From Caldinitratiruptor microaerophilus (GTDB lineage: Bacteria > Bacillota > Sulfobacillia > Symbiobacteriales > ZC4RG38): a stretch of DNA of 64,000 nucleotides. The notes beneath the pieces are model-generated. The model was not told where the DNA came from. It did not search any database and saw only the letters and a list, made by a program, of their open reading frames with translations. Both the position numbers and the translations under genes were made by a program. Below, piece after piece: positions 47,387-56,427 of the stretch. The stretch lies in assembly GCF_025999835.1 (NCBI RefSeq), contig NZ_AP025628.1:1-64000 (forward strand), given 5' to 3'. Numbering within the stretch: the first letter of the stretch is position 1; each line of letters starts with the position of its first letter.

Positions 47387-49285
47387 GTGGCGGTAGGTGC
47401 CGAGAAGCTCGTCGGCACGCTCCGCAAACCCCGTGAAGAGACCGGGCTGTGGAGCTGGCTGACCACCGTCGACCACAAGCGCATCGGCATCCTGTACCTG
47501 GCGACCGGGTTCGCCTTCTTCCTGATGGGCGCTGTCGAAGCGCTCCTGATCCGGCTCCAGCTCGCCCGGCCCGGCGGTGGGGTTCTGAGCGCGCAGACGT
47601 ACAACCAGGTCCTCACCATGCACGGGACCACGATGATCTTCCTCGCCGCGATGCCCCTGATCGCCGGGTTCTTCAACTACATGATGCCGATCTTGATCGG
47701 CGCACGGGACGTCGCCTTCCCCCGGATGAACGCGCTGAGCTACTGGCTCTTCCTGGCGGGCGGCATCATCCTCAACTCCAGCTGGTTCCTGGGCGGGGCG
47801 CCGGCCGCCGGGTGGTTCAACTACGCCAACCTCAGCGGCCCCCAGTTCAGCCCGGGTCGTGGAATCGACTTCTACCTGCTGGGGCTGCAGGTTTCCGGCA
47901 TCGGGACGCTCGTCTCCGCCATCAACTTCATCGTTACCATCCTCAACCTGCGCGCCCCCGGCATGCGGCTCATGGACATGCCGCCCTTCGCCTGGGCGAC
48001 CCTGTTCACGTCGGCGATCATCCTGTTCGCCCTGCCGCCGTTCACCGCCGGCATGATCCTCCTCATGTTCGACCGCTGGTTCGGCACCGGGTTCTTCGTG
48101 CCCTCCGCGGGCGGCGACGTCGTGCTGTGGCAGCACCTCTTCTGGATCTTCGGCCACCCCGAGGTGTACATCCTGGCGCTACCGGCCTACGGCATCATCT
48201 CGGAGGTCATCCCGACCTTCTCCCGCAAGCCGTTCTTCGGGTACACCTCCATGGTGATCGCTCTCACGGCCATCTCCGGCCTCAGCTTCCTGGTGTGGGT
48301 GCACCACATGTTCACGGTCGGACTCGGGCCGTGGGTGAACACCCTGTTCGCCATCACCACGAAGGCCATCTCGGTCCCGACGGGGATCCTGATGTTCAAC
48401 TGGATCGCCACCATGTGGGGCGGTGACCTGCGCTTCACCACGGCCCTGCACTACGCGGTGGGTTTCCTGGTGGTCTTCACCATCGGCGGGCTGAGCGGCA
48501 TCGTCAACGCCACCTCGGCGCTCAACCCGCAGCTCCAGGACACGTACTGGGTGGTGGGCCACTTCCACTACGTGGCCATCGGCGGCGTGCTGTTCTCCCT
48601 CCTGGCCGGCCTGTGCTACTGGTGGCCCAAGATCACCGGGCGGCTCCTGGACGAGCGCCTCGGCCGTCGGAGCTTCTGGCTCGTGTTCATCGGCTTCAAC
48701 CTCATCTTCTTCCCGTTCCACATCCTCGGGGTCCTGGGCATGCCGCGGCGGATCTACACGTATGCCCCGGAGCTGGGCCTGAGCGTGTGGAACGCGGTGG
48801 CGACCGCCGGCGCGTTCGTGATGGGCACCGGGATCCTCCTCCTGGCCTACAACCTGGTGACGAGCCTGGTCCGGGGCCAGCCCGCCGGAGCCGACCCGTG
48901 GGACGGCCGGACCCTGGAGTGGTCGATCCCTTCCCCGCCCCCGGTCTACAACTTCGCCCGCCTGCCGCTGGTCCGGGGCCGGGACGCGTTCTGGCTGGAG
49001 AAGCGGTCTGGAGGCGGAACGATGCAGCCCGCACCCGAGGAGGAGCACGGACATGCAGGCGGTGGCCACGGCAAAGGCGGCCACGGCCATGCCATCCACA
49101 TGCCATCGCCATCCTACATGCCGGCGGTCGTGGCCCTGGGTCTTACCGTGGCGTCGTACGGTGGCATCTTCCGGTCGCTTCTCGTGGCGCTGATCGGGCT
49201 GGCCATCCTCGCTTTCGGGATCTTCGGGTGGATCTTCGAGGATGACAGCGGTTACCTGCTGGAGCTGGAGGAGGACGTCGCATGA
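47387..49285 (+). CDS. ctaD: Cytochrome c oxidase subunit I
   Basis: A 632-aa heme-copper subunit (low-spin heme a and the heme a3-CuB centre). Ligand regions are LTMHGTTMIF (~78-87), GHPEVYILALPAYG (~254-267, the His-Tyr of CuB), VHHMFTVGL (~304-312) and VVGHFHYVAIGG (~387-398), typical of A-type oxidases (the E-x-x-x-x-x proton-entry Glu is in GHPEVY). After the twelve-helix core comes a His-rich loop (EEEHGHAGGG and HGKGGHGHAIHMP, ~550-575) and two more helices. GTG 47387 follows GAGAGG. Confidence 0.96.
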   Translation: MAVGAEKLVGTLRKPREETGLWSWLTTVDHKRIGILYLATGFAFFLMGAVEALLIRLQLARPGGGVLSAQTYNQVLTMHGTTMIFLAAMPLIAGFFNYMMPILIGARDVAFPRMNALSYWLFLAGGIILNSSWFLGGAPAAGWFNYANLSGPQFSPGRGIDFYLLGLQVSGIGTLVSAINFIVTILNLRAPGMRLMDMPPFAWATLFTSAIILFALPPFTAGMILLMFDRWFGTGFFVPSAGGDVVLWQHLFWIFGHPEVYILALPAYGIISEVIPTFSRKPFFGYTSMVIALTAISGLSFLVWVHHMFTVGLGPWVNTLFAITTKAISVPTGILMFNWIATMWGGDLRFTTALHYAVGFLVVFTIGGLSGIVNATSALNPQLQDTYWVVGHFHYVAIGGVLFSLLAGLCYWWPKITGRLLDERLGRRSFWLVFIGFNLIFFPFHILGVLGMPRRIYTYAPELGLSVWNAVATAGAFVMGTGILLLAYNLVTSLVRGQPAGADPWDGRTLEWSIPSPPPVYNFARLPLVRGRDAFWLEKRSGGGTMQPAPEEEHGHAGGGHGKGGHGHAIHMPSPSYMPAVVALGLTVASYGGIFRSLLVALIGLAILAFGIFGWIFEDDSGYLLELEEDVA

Positions 49286-49902
49286 CGATCGGGAGCGCAG
49301 CCCGGCCCCTGCGCGAGGCGGTGACGCCCCACCGGGCGCCGGCGCCCCTGGAGAACGTCAAGTTCGGGTTCTGGCTGTTCCTCGCCTCCGAGTGCCTCTT
49401 CTTCGCCTCCCTCGTGGGCACGTACCTCGCCCTGCACGGAAGGAGCCTGACCGGTCCCTTCCCGCAGGACGTGTTCAACATCCCCCTCACCACCGTCAGT
49501 AGCTTCGTGCTGCTGACGAGCAGCCTCACCATGGTGCTCGCCGTCGCCGCCATCCAGCACGGGGACGTGGCGGCCATGAAGCGGTGGCTGGCGGTCACTG
49601 CGTTCCTCGGGCTCGTCTTCCTGGGGTTCCAGGCCTACGAGTTCACCGAGTTCGTCCACGAAGGGCTCACGCTGCGCACGAACGTCTTCGGCGCCAGCTT
49701 CTACACCCTGACGGGCTTCCACGGGGCCCACGTGGCGATCGGGGTGATCTGGCTCGTCACGCTGCTGCTCCACGCGCTACGGGGCGGCATCACCCGCGAC
49801 AAGGCAACTGCCGTGGAGGTCGCCGGCCTCTACTGGCACTTTGTCGACGTCGTCTGGATCGTGATCTTCACCGTGGTCTACCTGCTGGAGTTCGCTCGCT
49901 GA
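49282..49902 (+). CDS. ctaE: Cytochrome c oxidase subunit III
   Basis: A 206-aa subunit III with five hydrophobic segments: FGFWLFLASECLFFASLVGTY (~29-49, split), FVLLTSSLTMVLAVA, WLAVTAFLGLVFLGFQAYEF, GFHGAHVAIGVIWLV (~150-164) and VDVVWIVIFTVVYLLEF. The conserved E (ASECLFF) and H (FHGAHV) are present. ATG 49282 overlaps the ctaD stop by 4 nt (ATGA). Confidence 0.95.
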   Translation: MTIGSAARPLREAVTPHRAPAPLENVKFGFWLFLASECLFFASLVGTYLALHGRSLTGPFPQDVFNIPLTTVSSFVLLTSSLTMVLAVAAIQHGDVAAMKRWLAVTAFLGLVFLGFQAYEFTEFVHEGLTLRTNVFGASFYTLTGFHGAHVAIGVIWLVTLLLHALRGGITRDKATAVEVAGLYWHFVDVVWIVIFTVVYLLEFAR

Positions 49903-49948
49903 CGACCCGTCCGGACGGAACCCCGGGGAAGGAGGTATCGGCAGGTCC

Positions 49949-50224
49949 ATGGCGCACCCGACGACCGCCACCTACGTCGCCATCGCCCTGGTGCTCACCG
50001 TCGTCACCCTCATGGAGTTTGCGGTGCTATACGTGCACGGCCTCGCCGGGATGATGGTGCCCATCCTCCTGGCGCTGTCGGCGATCAAGTTCGCCCTCGT
50101 GGCCCTCTTCTACATGCACCTCCGCTTCGACCGCCCCCTGTACCGGCGGGTGTTCGCAGGCGGCCTCGGCCTGGGGGTGCTGGTGGCCGTGTCCCTCATG
50201 CTGCTCAGTCACATGCCGATGTGA
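49949..50224 (+). CDS. ctaF: Cytochrome c oxidase subunit IV
   Basis: A 91-aa small subunit with three membrane helices (residues ~8-26, 32-52, 63-83), including ALVAIFYMHL-like LVALFYMHLRFD (~47-58) typical of CtaF/CyoD-like subunits. ATG 49949 follows AAGGAGGT. It lies 46 nt after ctaE. Confidence 0.9.
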   Translation: MAHPTTATYVAIALVLTVVTLMEFAVLYVHGLAGMMVPILLALSAIKFALVALFYMHLRFDRPLYRRVFAGGLGLGVLVAVSLMLLSHMPM

Positions 50225-50356
50225 GGCGGGGGCAGCAAAGAGCAGAACGGGCGGGAGGAACTTACGAAACACGATTGTGCAGGAACCACGCCAGGCCACG
50301 TCCAATACAAACGGCGACGCCTGCGCGGCGCAGGGAAAGGAGGGCCTCCTCCCCGC

Positions 50357-52162
50357 ATGCCCTCTCAGACATTCCGTCGGTTGGCCTGGGCAACGGTGAT
50401 CGCGACATACCTCCTGATCGTCCTGGGAGGCGCTGTCAAGGCGTACGGCGCCGGCCTTGCCTGCCCCGACTGGCCTCTCTGCCACGGACGGGTCATCCCG
50501 CCGCTGGACGGCCTCGTCCTGCTCGAGTACGGCCACCGGCTCGGGGCGACGGTCGTGACCGCCCTGGCGGTGGCGACCACCGTGGCGGCGTTCCGCAGCC
50601 CCGGCCCGAGAGGCCCCTGGGTGCGGGGCAGCCTGCTGGCCCTGTTCCTCCTGGCGGTGCAGATCGTCCTCGGGGGCCTGACCGTCCTCTACACCCTACC
50701 GCCCGCCATCGTCTCCTCCCATCTGGGGGTGGCGAGCGCCTTCCTGTCCGTCTGGATCGTGATGGCCGTCTCGGCCGGGACGGCCACCGGAGAGCGCCAG
50801 ACCTCCGCCCGGCGGCCCGTGTGGGTGGCGACCCTCGTGGCGGCGCTCGCCGTCTACACGACCATGGTGGTGGGCAGCTACATGAAGTCCGCCGGGGCCG
50901 GCCTGGCGTGCACCGACTGGCCGCTTTGCGGCGGGCGGCTGATCCCGGAGGGCGGCTGGGCCGTCATGCTGCACTTCGGTCACCGGGTGGCGGCGCTGGT
51001 CGCAGGGGTGCTGGTGCTGTACGCGGCGTACCAGGTGGTCCGGCACGCAGCCAACGTCCTGGCGCTCGTGGTTCCTGCCGGGGCCGCCGCCGGACTCGTG
51101 TTCATCCAGGTGCTCCTCGGGGGTGCCGCCGTACGGCAGGCCTTGCCGCCGGCGCTGACCGTGACTCACCTGGCGGTGGCGGCGGGCCTTCTCGCCACCC
51201 TGGTGGCGCTGACCACCGCCGGCTACCGACTGGCTCCCGCCGGGACCGTTCCGCTGGACCTGGAGGAGCGCCCGACCGAGTCGGAGCGGCGCCGCCCCGG
51301 CGTGGTGGCCCTCGACTACATCCGCCTGATGAAGCCCCGGATCGTGCTGCTCCTCCTCATCACCGGCTACGCGGCGATGTGGCTGGCCGCGCGGGGAGCG
51401 CCTCCCCTGCGGCTCACGCTTCTCACGCTCGCCGGCCTCTCCCTCACCTGCGGCGGCGCCAACGCGGTGAACATGTGGTGGGACCGGGACATCGACGCCG
51501 TCATGACCCGGACCCGTTCCCGGCCGCTTCCCGCCGGCCGGATCCCCCCCACCGGGGCGCTGGTCTTCGGGCTCGCCGCGGGCATGATTGGTGTCCTGGT
51601 CCTCGCCTTCGGCGTCAATCTCCTGGCCGCAGCGCTTGCCCTGTCCGGTTACCTCTTCTACGTGCTGGTCTACACGATGTGGCTCAAGCGCTCGACGGCC
51701 CAGAACATTGTTATCGGCGGCGCCGCCGGGGCCGTGCCGCCCCTCGTGGGCTGGGCGGCGGTGACCGGGACCGTGGGGCTGGCCGCCCTGCTGATGTTCC
51801 TGGTCGTATTCCTCTGGACCCCGCCCCACTTCTGGGCCCTGGCGCTCTTCCGCAACGACGACTACCGCCGCGCCGGCGTCCCCATGCTGCCCGTGGTGCG
51901 GGGCGAGAACCACACGAAGTGGCAGATCCTCATCTACACGCTGCTCGTGGTGCCGGCCTCGCTCCTCCTGTACTGGACCGGCGTGGTGGGGCCGTTCTAC
52001 CTCTGGGTGGCGGCGCTCCTCGGGGCCTGGCTCATCTCCGCCTCCATCGCCCTTCTGCGGGAGCGGCTCCCCGCCCAGCGCTGGGCGCACCGGGTCTTCG
52101 GCTACTCCATCCTGTACCTGGCCTTCCTCTTCCTGGCGATGGTCGCCGATGTGCAGCCGTAG
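50357..52162 (+). CDS. Fused heme A synthase - protoheme IX farnesyltransferase (CtaA-CtaB)
   Basis: A 601-aa single polypeptide. Residues ~1-300 form a CtaA/Cox15 heme A synthase (oxidises heme O to heme A) with GAGLACPDWPLCHGR (~32-46), its repeat GAGLACTDWPLCGGR and HFGHR-type His pairs. Residues ~315-601 form a CtaB/Cox10 heme O synthase (farnesylation of heme B) with the prenyltransferase motif NMWWDRDIDAVMTRTRSRPL (~371-390), TPPHFWALALF (~494-504) and YRRAGVPMLPVVRG (~508-521). The two activities are sequential, so the fusion may channel heme O. ATG 50357 has a hairpin over the SD (AGGAGGGCCTCCT). It lies in the oxidase operon. Confidence 0.93.
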   Translation: MPSQTFRRLAWATVIATYLLIVLGGAVKAYGAGLACPDWPLCHGRVIPPLDGLVLLEYGHRLGATVVTALAVATTVAAFRSPGPRGPWVRGSLLALFLLAVQIVLGGLTVLYTLPPAIVSSHLGVASAFLSVWIVMAVSAGTATGERQTSARRPVWVATLVAALAVYTTMVVGSYMKSAGAGLACTDWPLCGGRLIPEGGWAVMLHFGHRVAALVAGVLVLYAAYQVVRHAANVLALVVPAGAAAGLVFIQVLLGGAAVRQALPPALTVTHLAVAAGLLATLVALTTAGYRLAPAGTVPLDLEERPTESERRRPGVVALDYIRLMKPRIVLLLLITGYAAMWLAARGAPPLRLTLLTLAGLSLTCGGANAVNMWWDRDIDAVMTRTRSRPLPAGRIPPTGALVFGLAAGMIGVLVLAFGVNLLAAALALSGYLFYVLVYTMWLKRSTAQNIVIGGAAGAVPPLVGWAAVTGTVGLAALLMFLVVFLWTPPHFWALALFRNDDYRRAGVPMLPVVRGENHTKWQILIYTLLVVPASLLLYWTGVVGPFYLWVAALLGAWLISASIALLRERLPAQRWAHRVFGYSILYLAFLFLAMVADVQP

Positions 52163-52589
52163 CCGTCTCACCGCCCTGGTCCTGGCTGTCCTCCCGCTGC
52201 TCCTGGCCGGATGCTCGCGGTCCGGCGCGGCGGCACCGGCCGGCAGCCCCGCGCACCCGGCGGTCGAGCAGGCCGTGGCCGGGGCCGACGTCGTGGTGGA
52301 GGTGCACTTCCGGCAGCCGGCGGGGAAGGACGCCCGCTGGGCGATCGAGCCCGCGCGGATCGAGGTCCCCCTGGGGAGCCGGGTGGCCCTCGTCGCGGCG
52401 AACGATGAACCCCTGCCCCACGACCTCGTCATCGGTGAGCCCTACAACCAGAAGACCGTGCTGGTCCGGCGCGGCGAGAAGGCAGCCGTCGTGTTCACGG
52501 CCGACCGCCCCACTGCCGGCACCCCCGTCTGGTGCTCGGTGCCGGGCCACCGGGAACTGGGGATGGAGGCCGTGCTGGTGGTGCGATGA
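52149..52589 (+). CDS. Cupredoxin-domain lipoprotein
   Basis: A 146-aa protein that starts at ATG 52149, overlapping ctaAB by 14 nt. The signal peptide ends in LLLAGCS (lipobox, ~18-24). A cupredoxin-like beta-sandwich follows (~45-145), with a type-1 copper set visible: His in LPHDLVIGEP (~82-91), Cys and His in WCSVPGHRELGM (~129-140) and Met. It may serve as a small copper electron carrier to the caa3 oxidase or in copper delivery, as inferred from its place behind the oxidase genes. Confidence 0.8.
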   Translation: MCSRSRLTALVLAVLPLLLAGCSRSGAAAPAGSPAHPAVEQAVAGADVVVEVHFRQPAGKDARWAIEPARIEVPLGSRVALVAANDEPLPHDLVIGEPYNQKTVLVRRGEKAAVVFTADRPTAGTPVWCSVPGHRELGMEAVLVVR

Positions 52590-52903
52590 GGGGGAGACCG
52601 CCCCGCCGCTGCGCCCGTCCCGTCTTGCTCGGGCTGGCTCTCGGCTTCGCCGCAGGGATGCCCTTCTTCGAGGTCAGCGCACTGGTGGTCCTGGCCGTCC
52701 ACCGTCACCTGGTGGACGCGTCCGGGGCCATCCGCTTCTTCTCGGACTCGGCGAACGTGCTGGGGTTCCTGACGGCGTGGCACGTGGCCACGGCGGCGGC
52801 CGGGGCGCTGCTCGGCGCGTTGTGGCAGTGGCGCGAGCGTGGGCGGCGCCCGCGCCTGCGCGTCATCCGGGGAGGGGCGGGGCGCCGCCGGCGGGCCGGG
52901 TAA
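52586..52903 (+). CDS. Small two-helix membrane protein
   Basis: A 105-aa protein; ATG 52586 overlaps the previous stop (ATGA). It has hydrophobic segments at ~14-36 (PVLLGLALGFAAGMPFFEVS in part) and ~60-80 (WHVATAAAGALLGALW) and a highly basic C-terminus. Not recognised. It probably belongs to the oxidase operon as its last gene. Confidence 0.65.
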   Translation: MRGRPPRRCARPVLLGLALGFAAGMPFFEVSALVVLAVHRHLVDASGAIRFFSDSANVLGFLTAWHVATAAAGALLGALWQWRERGRRPRLRVIRGGAGRRRRAG

Positions 52904-53098
52904 CGGAGTGCGCGGTGGGCACGGACATAGGAACGCACCCGTCTCATGGAGTCTGAATCGTTGTCCGAATTATTGAAAGGAATCTCCCCGTGGAGGTCGT
53001 AAGAGGACTAATAGATGCACTAGACCGAGAGGAGGAGCGAAAGAGGGTCCAGGGAAGCACCCGCACCCGCACTCAGGCTCAAAGAGAGGAGGCTGGCC

Positions 53099-54586
53099 AT
53101 GGCTCGCACCGCAACGCAGGAGTTGGGCAATGAGAGCGTTCGCATGGGTCTGGGTCCGCCGATGGACCTCGCAGAACTGCCGGCACCGCCGCCATTCAAT
53201 TTGCGTAACTTCGTCAAGATGCTCGGCGTCGGTGCCATCCTGGTGAGCGTTTCGATCGGCAGCGGCGAGTGGCTGCTGGGTCCGGCGGCCGTGATCCAGT
53301 ACGGCCCACAGCTCCTCTGGATCGTGACCATCGCCACCATCCTGCAGACCGTCTTCAACCTGGAAACCCAGCGGTACACGTTGTACACGGGAGAACCCGT
53401 GATGGTGGGGCTCATGCGCTTGCCCCCCGGACGCTGGCTGTGGGGGCCGCTGTGGATCCTGCTCACCGTCGTCTCCATCGGTCCCGGCTGGGCGCTCGCC
53501 TCCGCCACGGCCCTCGCCGCCATGGCCCTGGGGCGGATGCCCGAGCAGGCGGACAAGGCGTGGGTGATCGCGCTCGGCATCGTCGCCATGGTCCTCGTGA
53601 TGGCCGTCGTGTCGTTTGGCCAGCGCGTCGAGCGTACGCTGGCACGCGTGTCGACGGTTGCCATCGTCTTCATCTTTGCCAGTCTCCTGATCTTCGACCT
53701 GTGGCTCGTCCCCTTTGAGTGGTGGGGAAAGATCGCGGCAGGATTCTTCAACTTTGGATTCCTCCCTGCGGCCAAGGGCGGGCAGGGGGTCGACTGGATC
53801 CTGCTCGGTGGGTTTGCCGCTTACGCCGCGACGGGCGGCATCTTCAACATGGCGACCTCCAACTGGATGCGTGATCGCGGCTGGGGGATGGGCAGCCAGG
53901 TCGGTTACATCCCCTCGCTGATCGGCGGGCGCAGGATCGAGGTGTCGGAAACCGGAAAGGTATTCCGGCTCACGGAGGAGAATCTGCGGCGATTCTGGGA
54001 GTGGATGCGTTACGCCCGCTGGGAGCAGTGGACGCTGTACTTCATCGGGTGCATGCTGGGGATGTACTTCTCCGTCCTGCTGGCGGCAGGGCTCATCGCC
54101 CCGGGCACGAAGGTGGGCGGCTGGGCGGTGGCCGCGCGGCAGGCGGAGGCAGTGGCGCAGCACCTGGGCACGTTCGGCTGGTACTGGGTGCTGTTGATCG
54201 GTTTCTGGGTCCTGTGGGGGACGCAGCTCAACGCCACGGACGCGGCCGTCCGGCACCTGACGGACCTCCTGTGGAACCTGGGGCCGGCCTTCCGGCGGCT
54301 CGCCCGGCAGGACATCCGCCTCATTTACTACGTGATCCTGGCGGTCGTGACGCTCTGGATGGCCTACCTGTTCGTCGTCGGCACCCCACTCGGGCTGGTC
54401 CTGCTGGTTTCGAACGCGGCCGGTCTGGTGTTCGTCATCGGGGGCCTCATGGTCCTGTGGCTCAACAGCACCCTTCTCCCCCGGGAGCTCCGGCCGAACT
54501 GGGTCAACCAGCTCCTGCTGCTGTTGCTCGCGGTGTTCTACGGATTCTTCGTGTACAAGGCGATCGCGGCAGCGCTGGCAGGGTAG
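53099..54586 (+). CDS. Nramp-like (APC-fold) membrane transporter without the DPGN motif
   Basis: A 495-aa polytopic protein with about 11 hydrophobic segments. The first helix is VGAILVSVSIGSGEWLLGP (~44-62), where canonical Nramp (Mn/Fe) transporters have Asp-Pro-Gly-Asn; here that site is GSGEW. Other parts resemble the Nramp core: GPGWALASATALAAMALGR (~128-146) and GFAAYAATGGIFNMATSNWMRD. The substituted metal site suggests a different or non-metal substrate. The family placement is moderate. A 195-nt upstream region (52904-53098) has no gene; AGAGGAGG precedes ATG 53099. Confidence 0.75.
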   Translation: MARTATQELGNESVRMGLGPPMDLAELPAPPPFNLRNFVKMLGVGAILVSVSIGSGEWLLGPAAVIQYGPQLLWIVTIATILQTVFNLETQRYTLYTGEPVMVGLMRLPPGRWLWGPLWILLTVVSIGPGWALASATALAAMALGRMPEQADKAWVIALGIVAMVLVMAVVSFGQRVERTLARVSTVAIVFIFASLLIFDLWLVPFEWWGKIAAGFFNFGFLPAAKGGQGVDWILLGGFAAYAATGGIFNMATSNWMRDRGWGMGSQVGYIPSLIGGRRIEVSETGKVFRLTEENLRRFWEWMRYARWEQWTLYFIGCMLGMYFSVLLAAGLIAPGTKVGGWAVAARQAEAVAQHLGTFGWYWVLLIGFWVLWGTQLNATDAAVRHLTDLLWNLGPAFRRLARQDIRLIYYVILAVVTLWMAYLFVVGTPLGLVLLVSNAAGLVFVIGGLMVLWLNSTLLPRELRPNWVNQLLLLLLAVFYGFFVYKAIAAALAG

Positions 54587-54611
54587 CACGGCATCCACGG
54601 AGCCCACGAAG

Positions 54612-54643
54612 CGGCCAGCCTCCGGCAGACCGGAGGCTGGCCG
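54612..54643. terminator. Hairpin after the Nramp-like gene
   Basis: A 13-bp arm CGGCCAGCCTCCG (54612-54624) pairs perfectly with CGGAGGCTGGCCG (54631-54643). The following TTCACGC is only weakly T-rich. It lies between convergent genes. Confidence 0.65.
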
Positions 54644-54679
54644 TTCACGCGGTCTGGACGGAAACGGACGGCGGCGCGC

Positions 54680-55852
54680 CTAACGGAACAAACCCAGCCG
54701 GCCGATCCGCCGGGCGGCCTCGGCCAGGCGGTCGCCGGGAACCGTGAGCGCCACACGAACGTAGCCCTCGCCGTGGGCGCCGAAACCCGTGCCGGGGGCG
54801 ACGACCACGTGGGCTTCCCGCAGCAGGCGGTCGGCGAAGCTCTCCGCGGTGTACCCGGCCGGGACGGGGCACCAGGCGAAGAAGCTTCCGGCCGGGGGCT
54901 GGACCTCCCACCCGATGGCCCGGCAGGCGGCGACCCAGGTGTCCCTGCGCTCCTGGTAGAGGTCCCGCAGGGCCCACACGGAATCCTGCGGCCCCGTGAG
55001 CGCCCCCGCTGCCGCCACCTGCACGGCGCCGAACTGGCTGCAGTGCAGGTGGTCCTGGAGGAGCTCGAGCAGGCGGATGATCTCCCGGTTGCCGGCGGCG
55101 AAGCCGATCCGCCACCCCGCCATGTTGTACGACTTCGACAGCGTGACGAACTCGATGCCGACCTCCCGGGCGCCCGGGGTCTGGAGGAAGCTGACCGGCC
55201 TGCGGCCGTCGTAGACCAGGTCGCCGTATGCCAGGTCGTGCGCCACGGCGATCCCGTAACGCGCCGCGAACTCCACCGCGTGGGCGAAGAACTGCGGGCC
55301 GGCCACCGCGCCGGTCGGGTTGCCGGGGAAGTTGAGGAACATGAGGCGAGCCCGGGCAGCGATGTCCGGAGGGACCTCGTCGAACCGGGGAAGGAACCCG
55401 GCCTCGCGGCGAAGCGGCAACGAGTGCGGACGGGCACCGGCGAGCGCGATCCCCGAGAGGTAGTCGGGATATCCGGGATCCGGCACCAGGCAGACGTCGT
55501 CCGGATCCAGCAGGGCGAGGCTGATCTCCTGCAGCCCGATCTTCGAGCCGATGAGGATGCAGATCTCCCCGTCGGGATCGAGTTCCACGCCGTACCGGTC
55601 GCGGTACCAGGTCGCGGCGGCTTCCTTCAGGATCCGCAGGCCCGTGAAGGGGATGTACCGGTGCAGGGCCGGGTCCCGGGCTGCCTCCTGCAGCCGCTCG
55701 ACGATGTGGGCCGGGGTCGGTCGGTCGGGATTGCCCTGCCCGAGGTTGATGACGTCGTGGCCGGCGGCGGTAAGGTCCTGCGCGGTCTTCACGATGCGGG
55801 CGAAGAACTGGGCGGGCAGCCGCTCGATGCGGCTGGCGGCTCGGAAGGGCAC
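54680..55852 (-). CDS. Class I/II PLP-dependent aminotransferase (DapL/aspartate-aminotransferase-like)
   Basis: A 390-aa fold-type I aminotransferase. Motifs are VINLGQGNPDRPTPAHIV (~34-51), YIPFTGLRILKEAAATWY (~66-83), LNFPGNPTGAVAGPQFF (~172-188), the PLP lysine in TLSKSYNMAGWRIGFAAGN (~238-256) and the C-terminal Arg loop GEGYVRVALTVPGDRL (~361-376). The SKSYNMAGWR motif resembles LL-diaminopimelate/alanine aminotransferases of Firmicutes. The exact amino acid is not assigned. GTG 55852. Confidence 0.9.
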   Translation of the reverse strand: MPFRAASRIERLPAQFFARIVKTAQDLTAAGHDVINLGQGNPDRPTPAHIVERLQEAARDPALHRYIPFTGLRILKEAAATWYRDRYGVELDPDGEICILIGSKIGLQEISLALLDPDDVCLVPDPGYPDYLSGIALAGARPHSLPLRREAGFLPRFDEVPPDIAARARLMFLNFPGNPTGAVAGPQFFAHAVEFAARYGIAVAHDLAYGDLVYDGRRPVSFLQTPGAREVGIEFVTLSKSYNMAGWRIGFAAGNREIIRLLELLQDHLHCSQFGAVQVAAAGALTGPQDSVWALRDLYQERRDTWVAACRAIGWEVQPPAGSFFAWCPVPAGYTAESFADRLLREAHVVVAPGTGFGAHGEGYVRVALTVPGDRLAEAARRIGRLGLFR

Positions 55853-55935
55853 GGACGGGGGCCTCCTTCGGTCGGTACGGTACGGCGTGGACCCACGCAG
55901 CCGGCCCGGCGGCAGAAAGCGGCCGGCCGGGCGCC

Positions 55936-56286
55936 CTACAGCCGGGCCTCCAGATACTCTTTCAGCGCCACGGCGTGGTTGTGTTCCGGATCTCTGGCGC
56001 CGTAGAGGAGGGTCAAGGTGTCACCGGCCCGGGCCGCCGCGAGCAGGGACTCCCACGCCTGCGGGTGGGCGTCGAGTTCGGCGAAGTAGCGCCGGCGGAA
56101 CTCCTCCCACCGGGACGGGTCGTGGCCGAACCAGCGGCGCAGGGCGCCGGAGGGCGCCACGTCACGCAGCCAGCCCGCCAGCGGCAGGTGGTCCTTCCGG
56201 ATCCCGCGCGGCCAAAGGCGGTCGACCAGGTAGCGGGTGCCGTCGTCGGGCGTGGGAGGATCGTAGACCCGCTTCACCCGGATCAT
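55936..56286 (-). CDS. DUF488 family protein
   Basis: A 116-aa protein of the DUF488/YeaO family, with the signature [17 protein letters not shown] (~18-34), [18 protein letters not shown] (~39-56) and [18 protein letters not shown] (~91-108). Function unknown. ATG 56286 follows GAGAGGGGG. It lies downstream of and opposed to nothing obvious; a GC hairpin at 56313-56350 may be its leader or the hutG terminator. Confidence 0.88.
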   Translation of the reverse strand: MIRVKRVYDPPTPDDGTRYLVDRLWPRGIRKDHLPLAGWLRDVAPSGALRRWFGHDPSRWEEFRRRYFAELDAHPQAWESLLAAARAGDTLTLLYGARDPEHNHAVALKEYLEARL

Positions 56287-56427
56287 GCCAGGTCCCCCTC
56301 TCGCCGGCCTGCAGATGTTCGTCCCGCGCTCCGTTTCGGGGCGCGGGACCGGGGAGACGGAAACTGACCCTATTCTACCACAGGCGTACAGACCGTGGGG
56401 GACCGGCCCGGTTCGCCGCGCGGCCCC

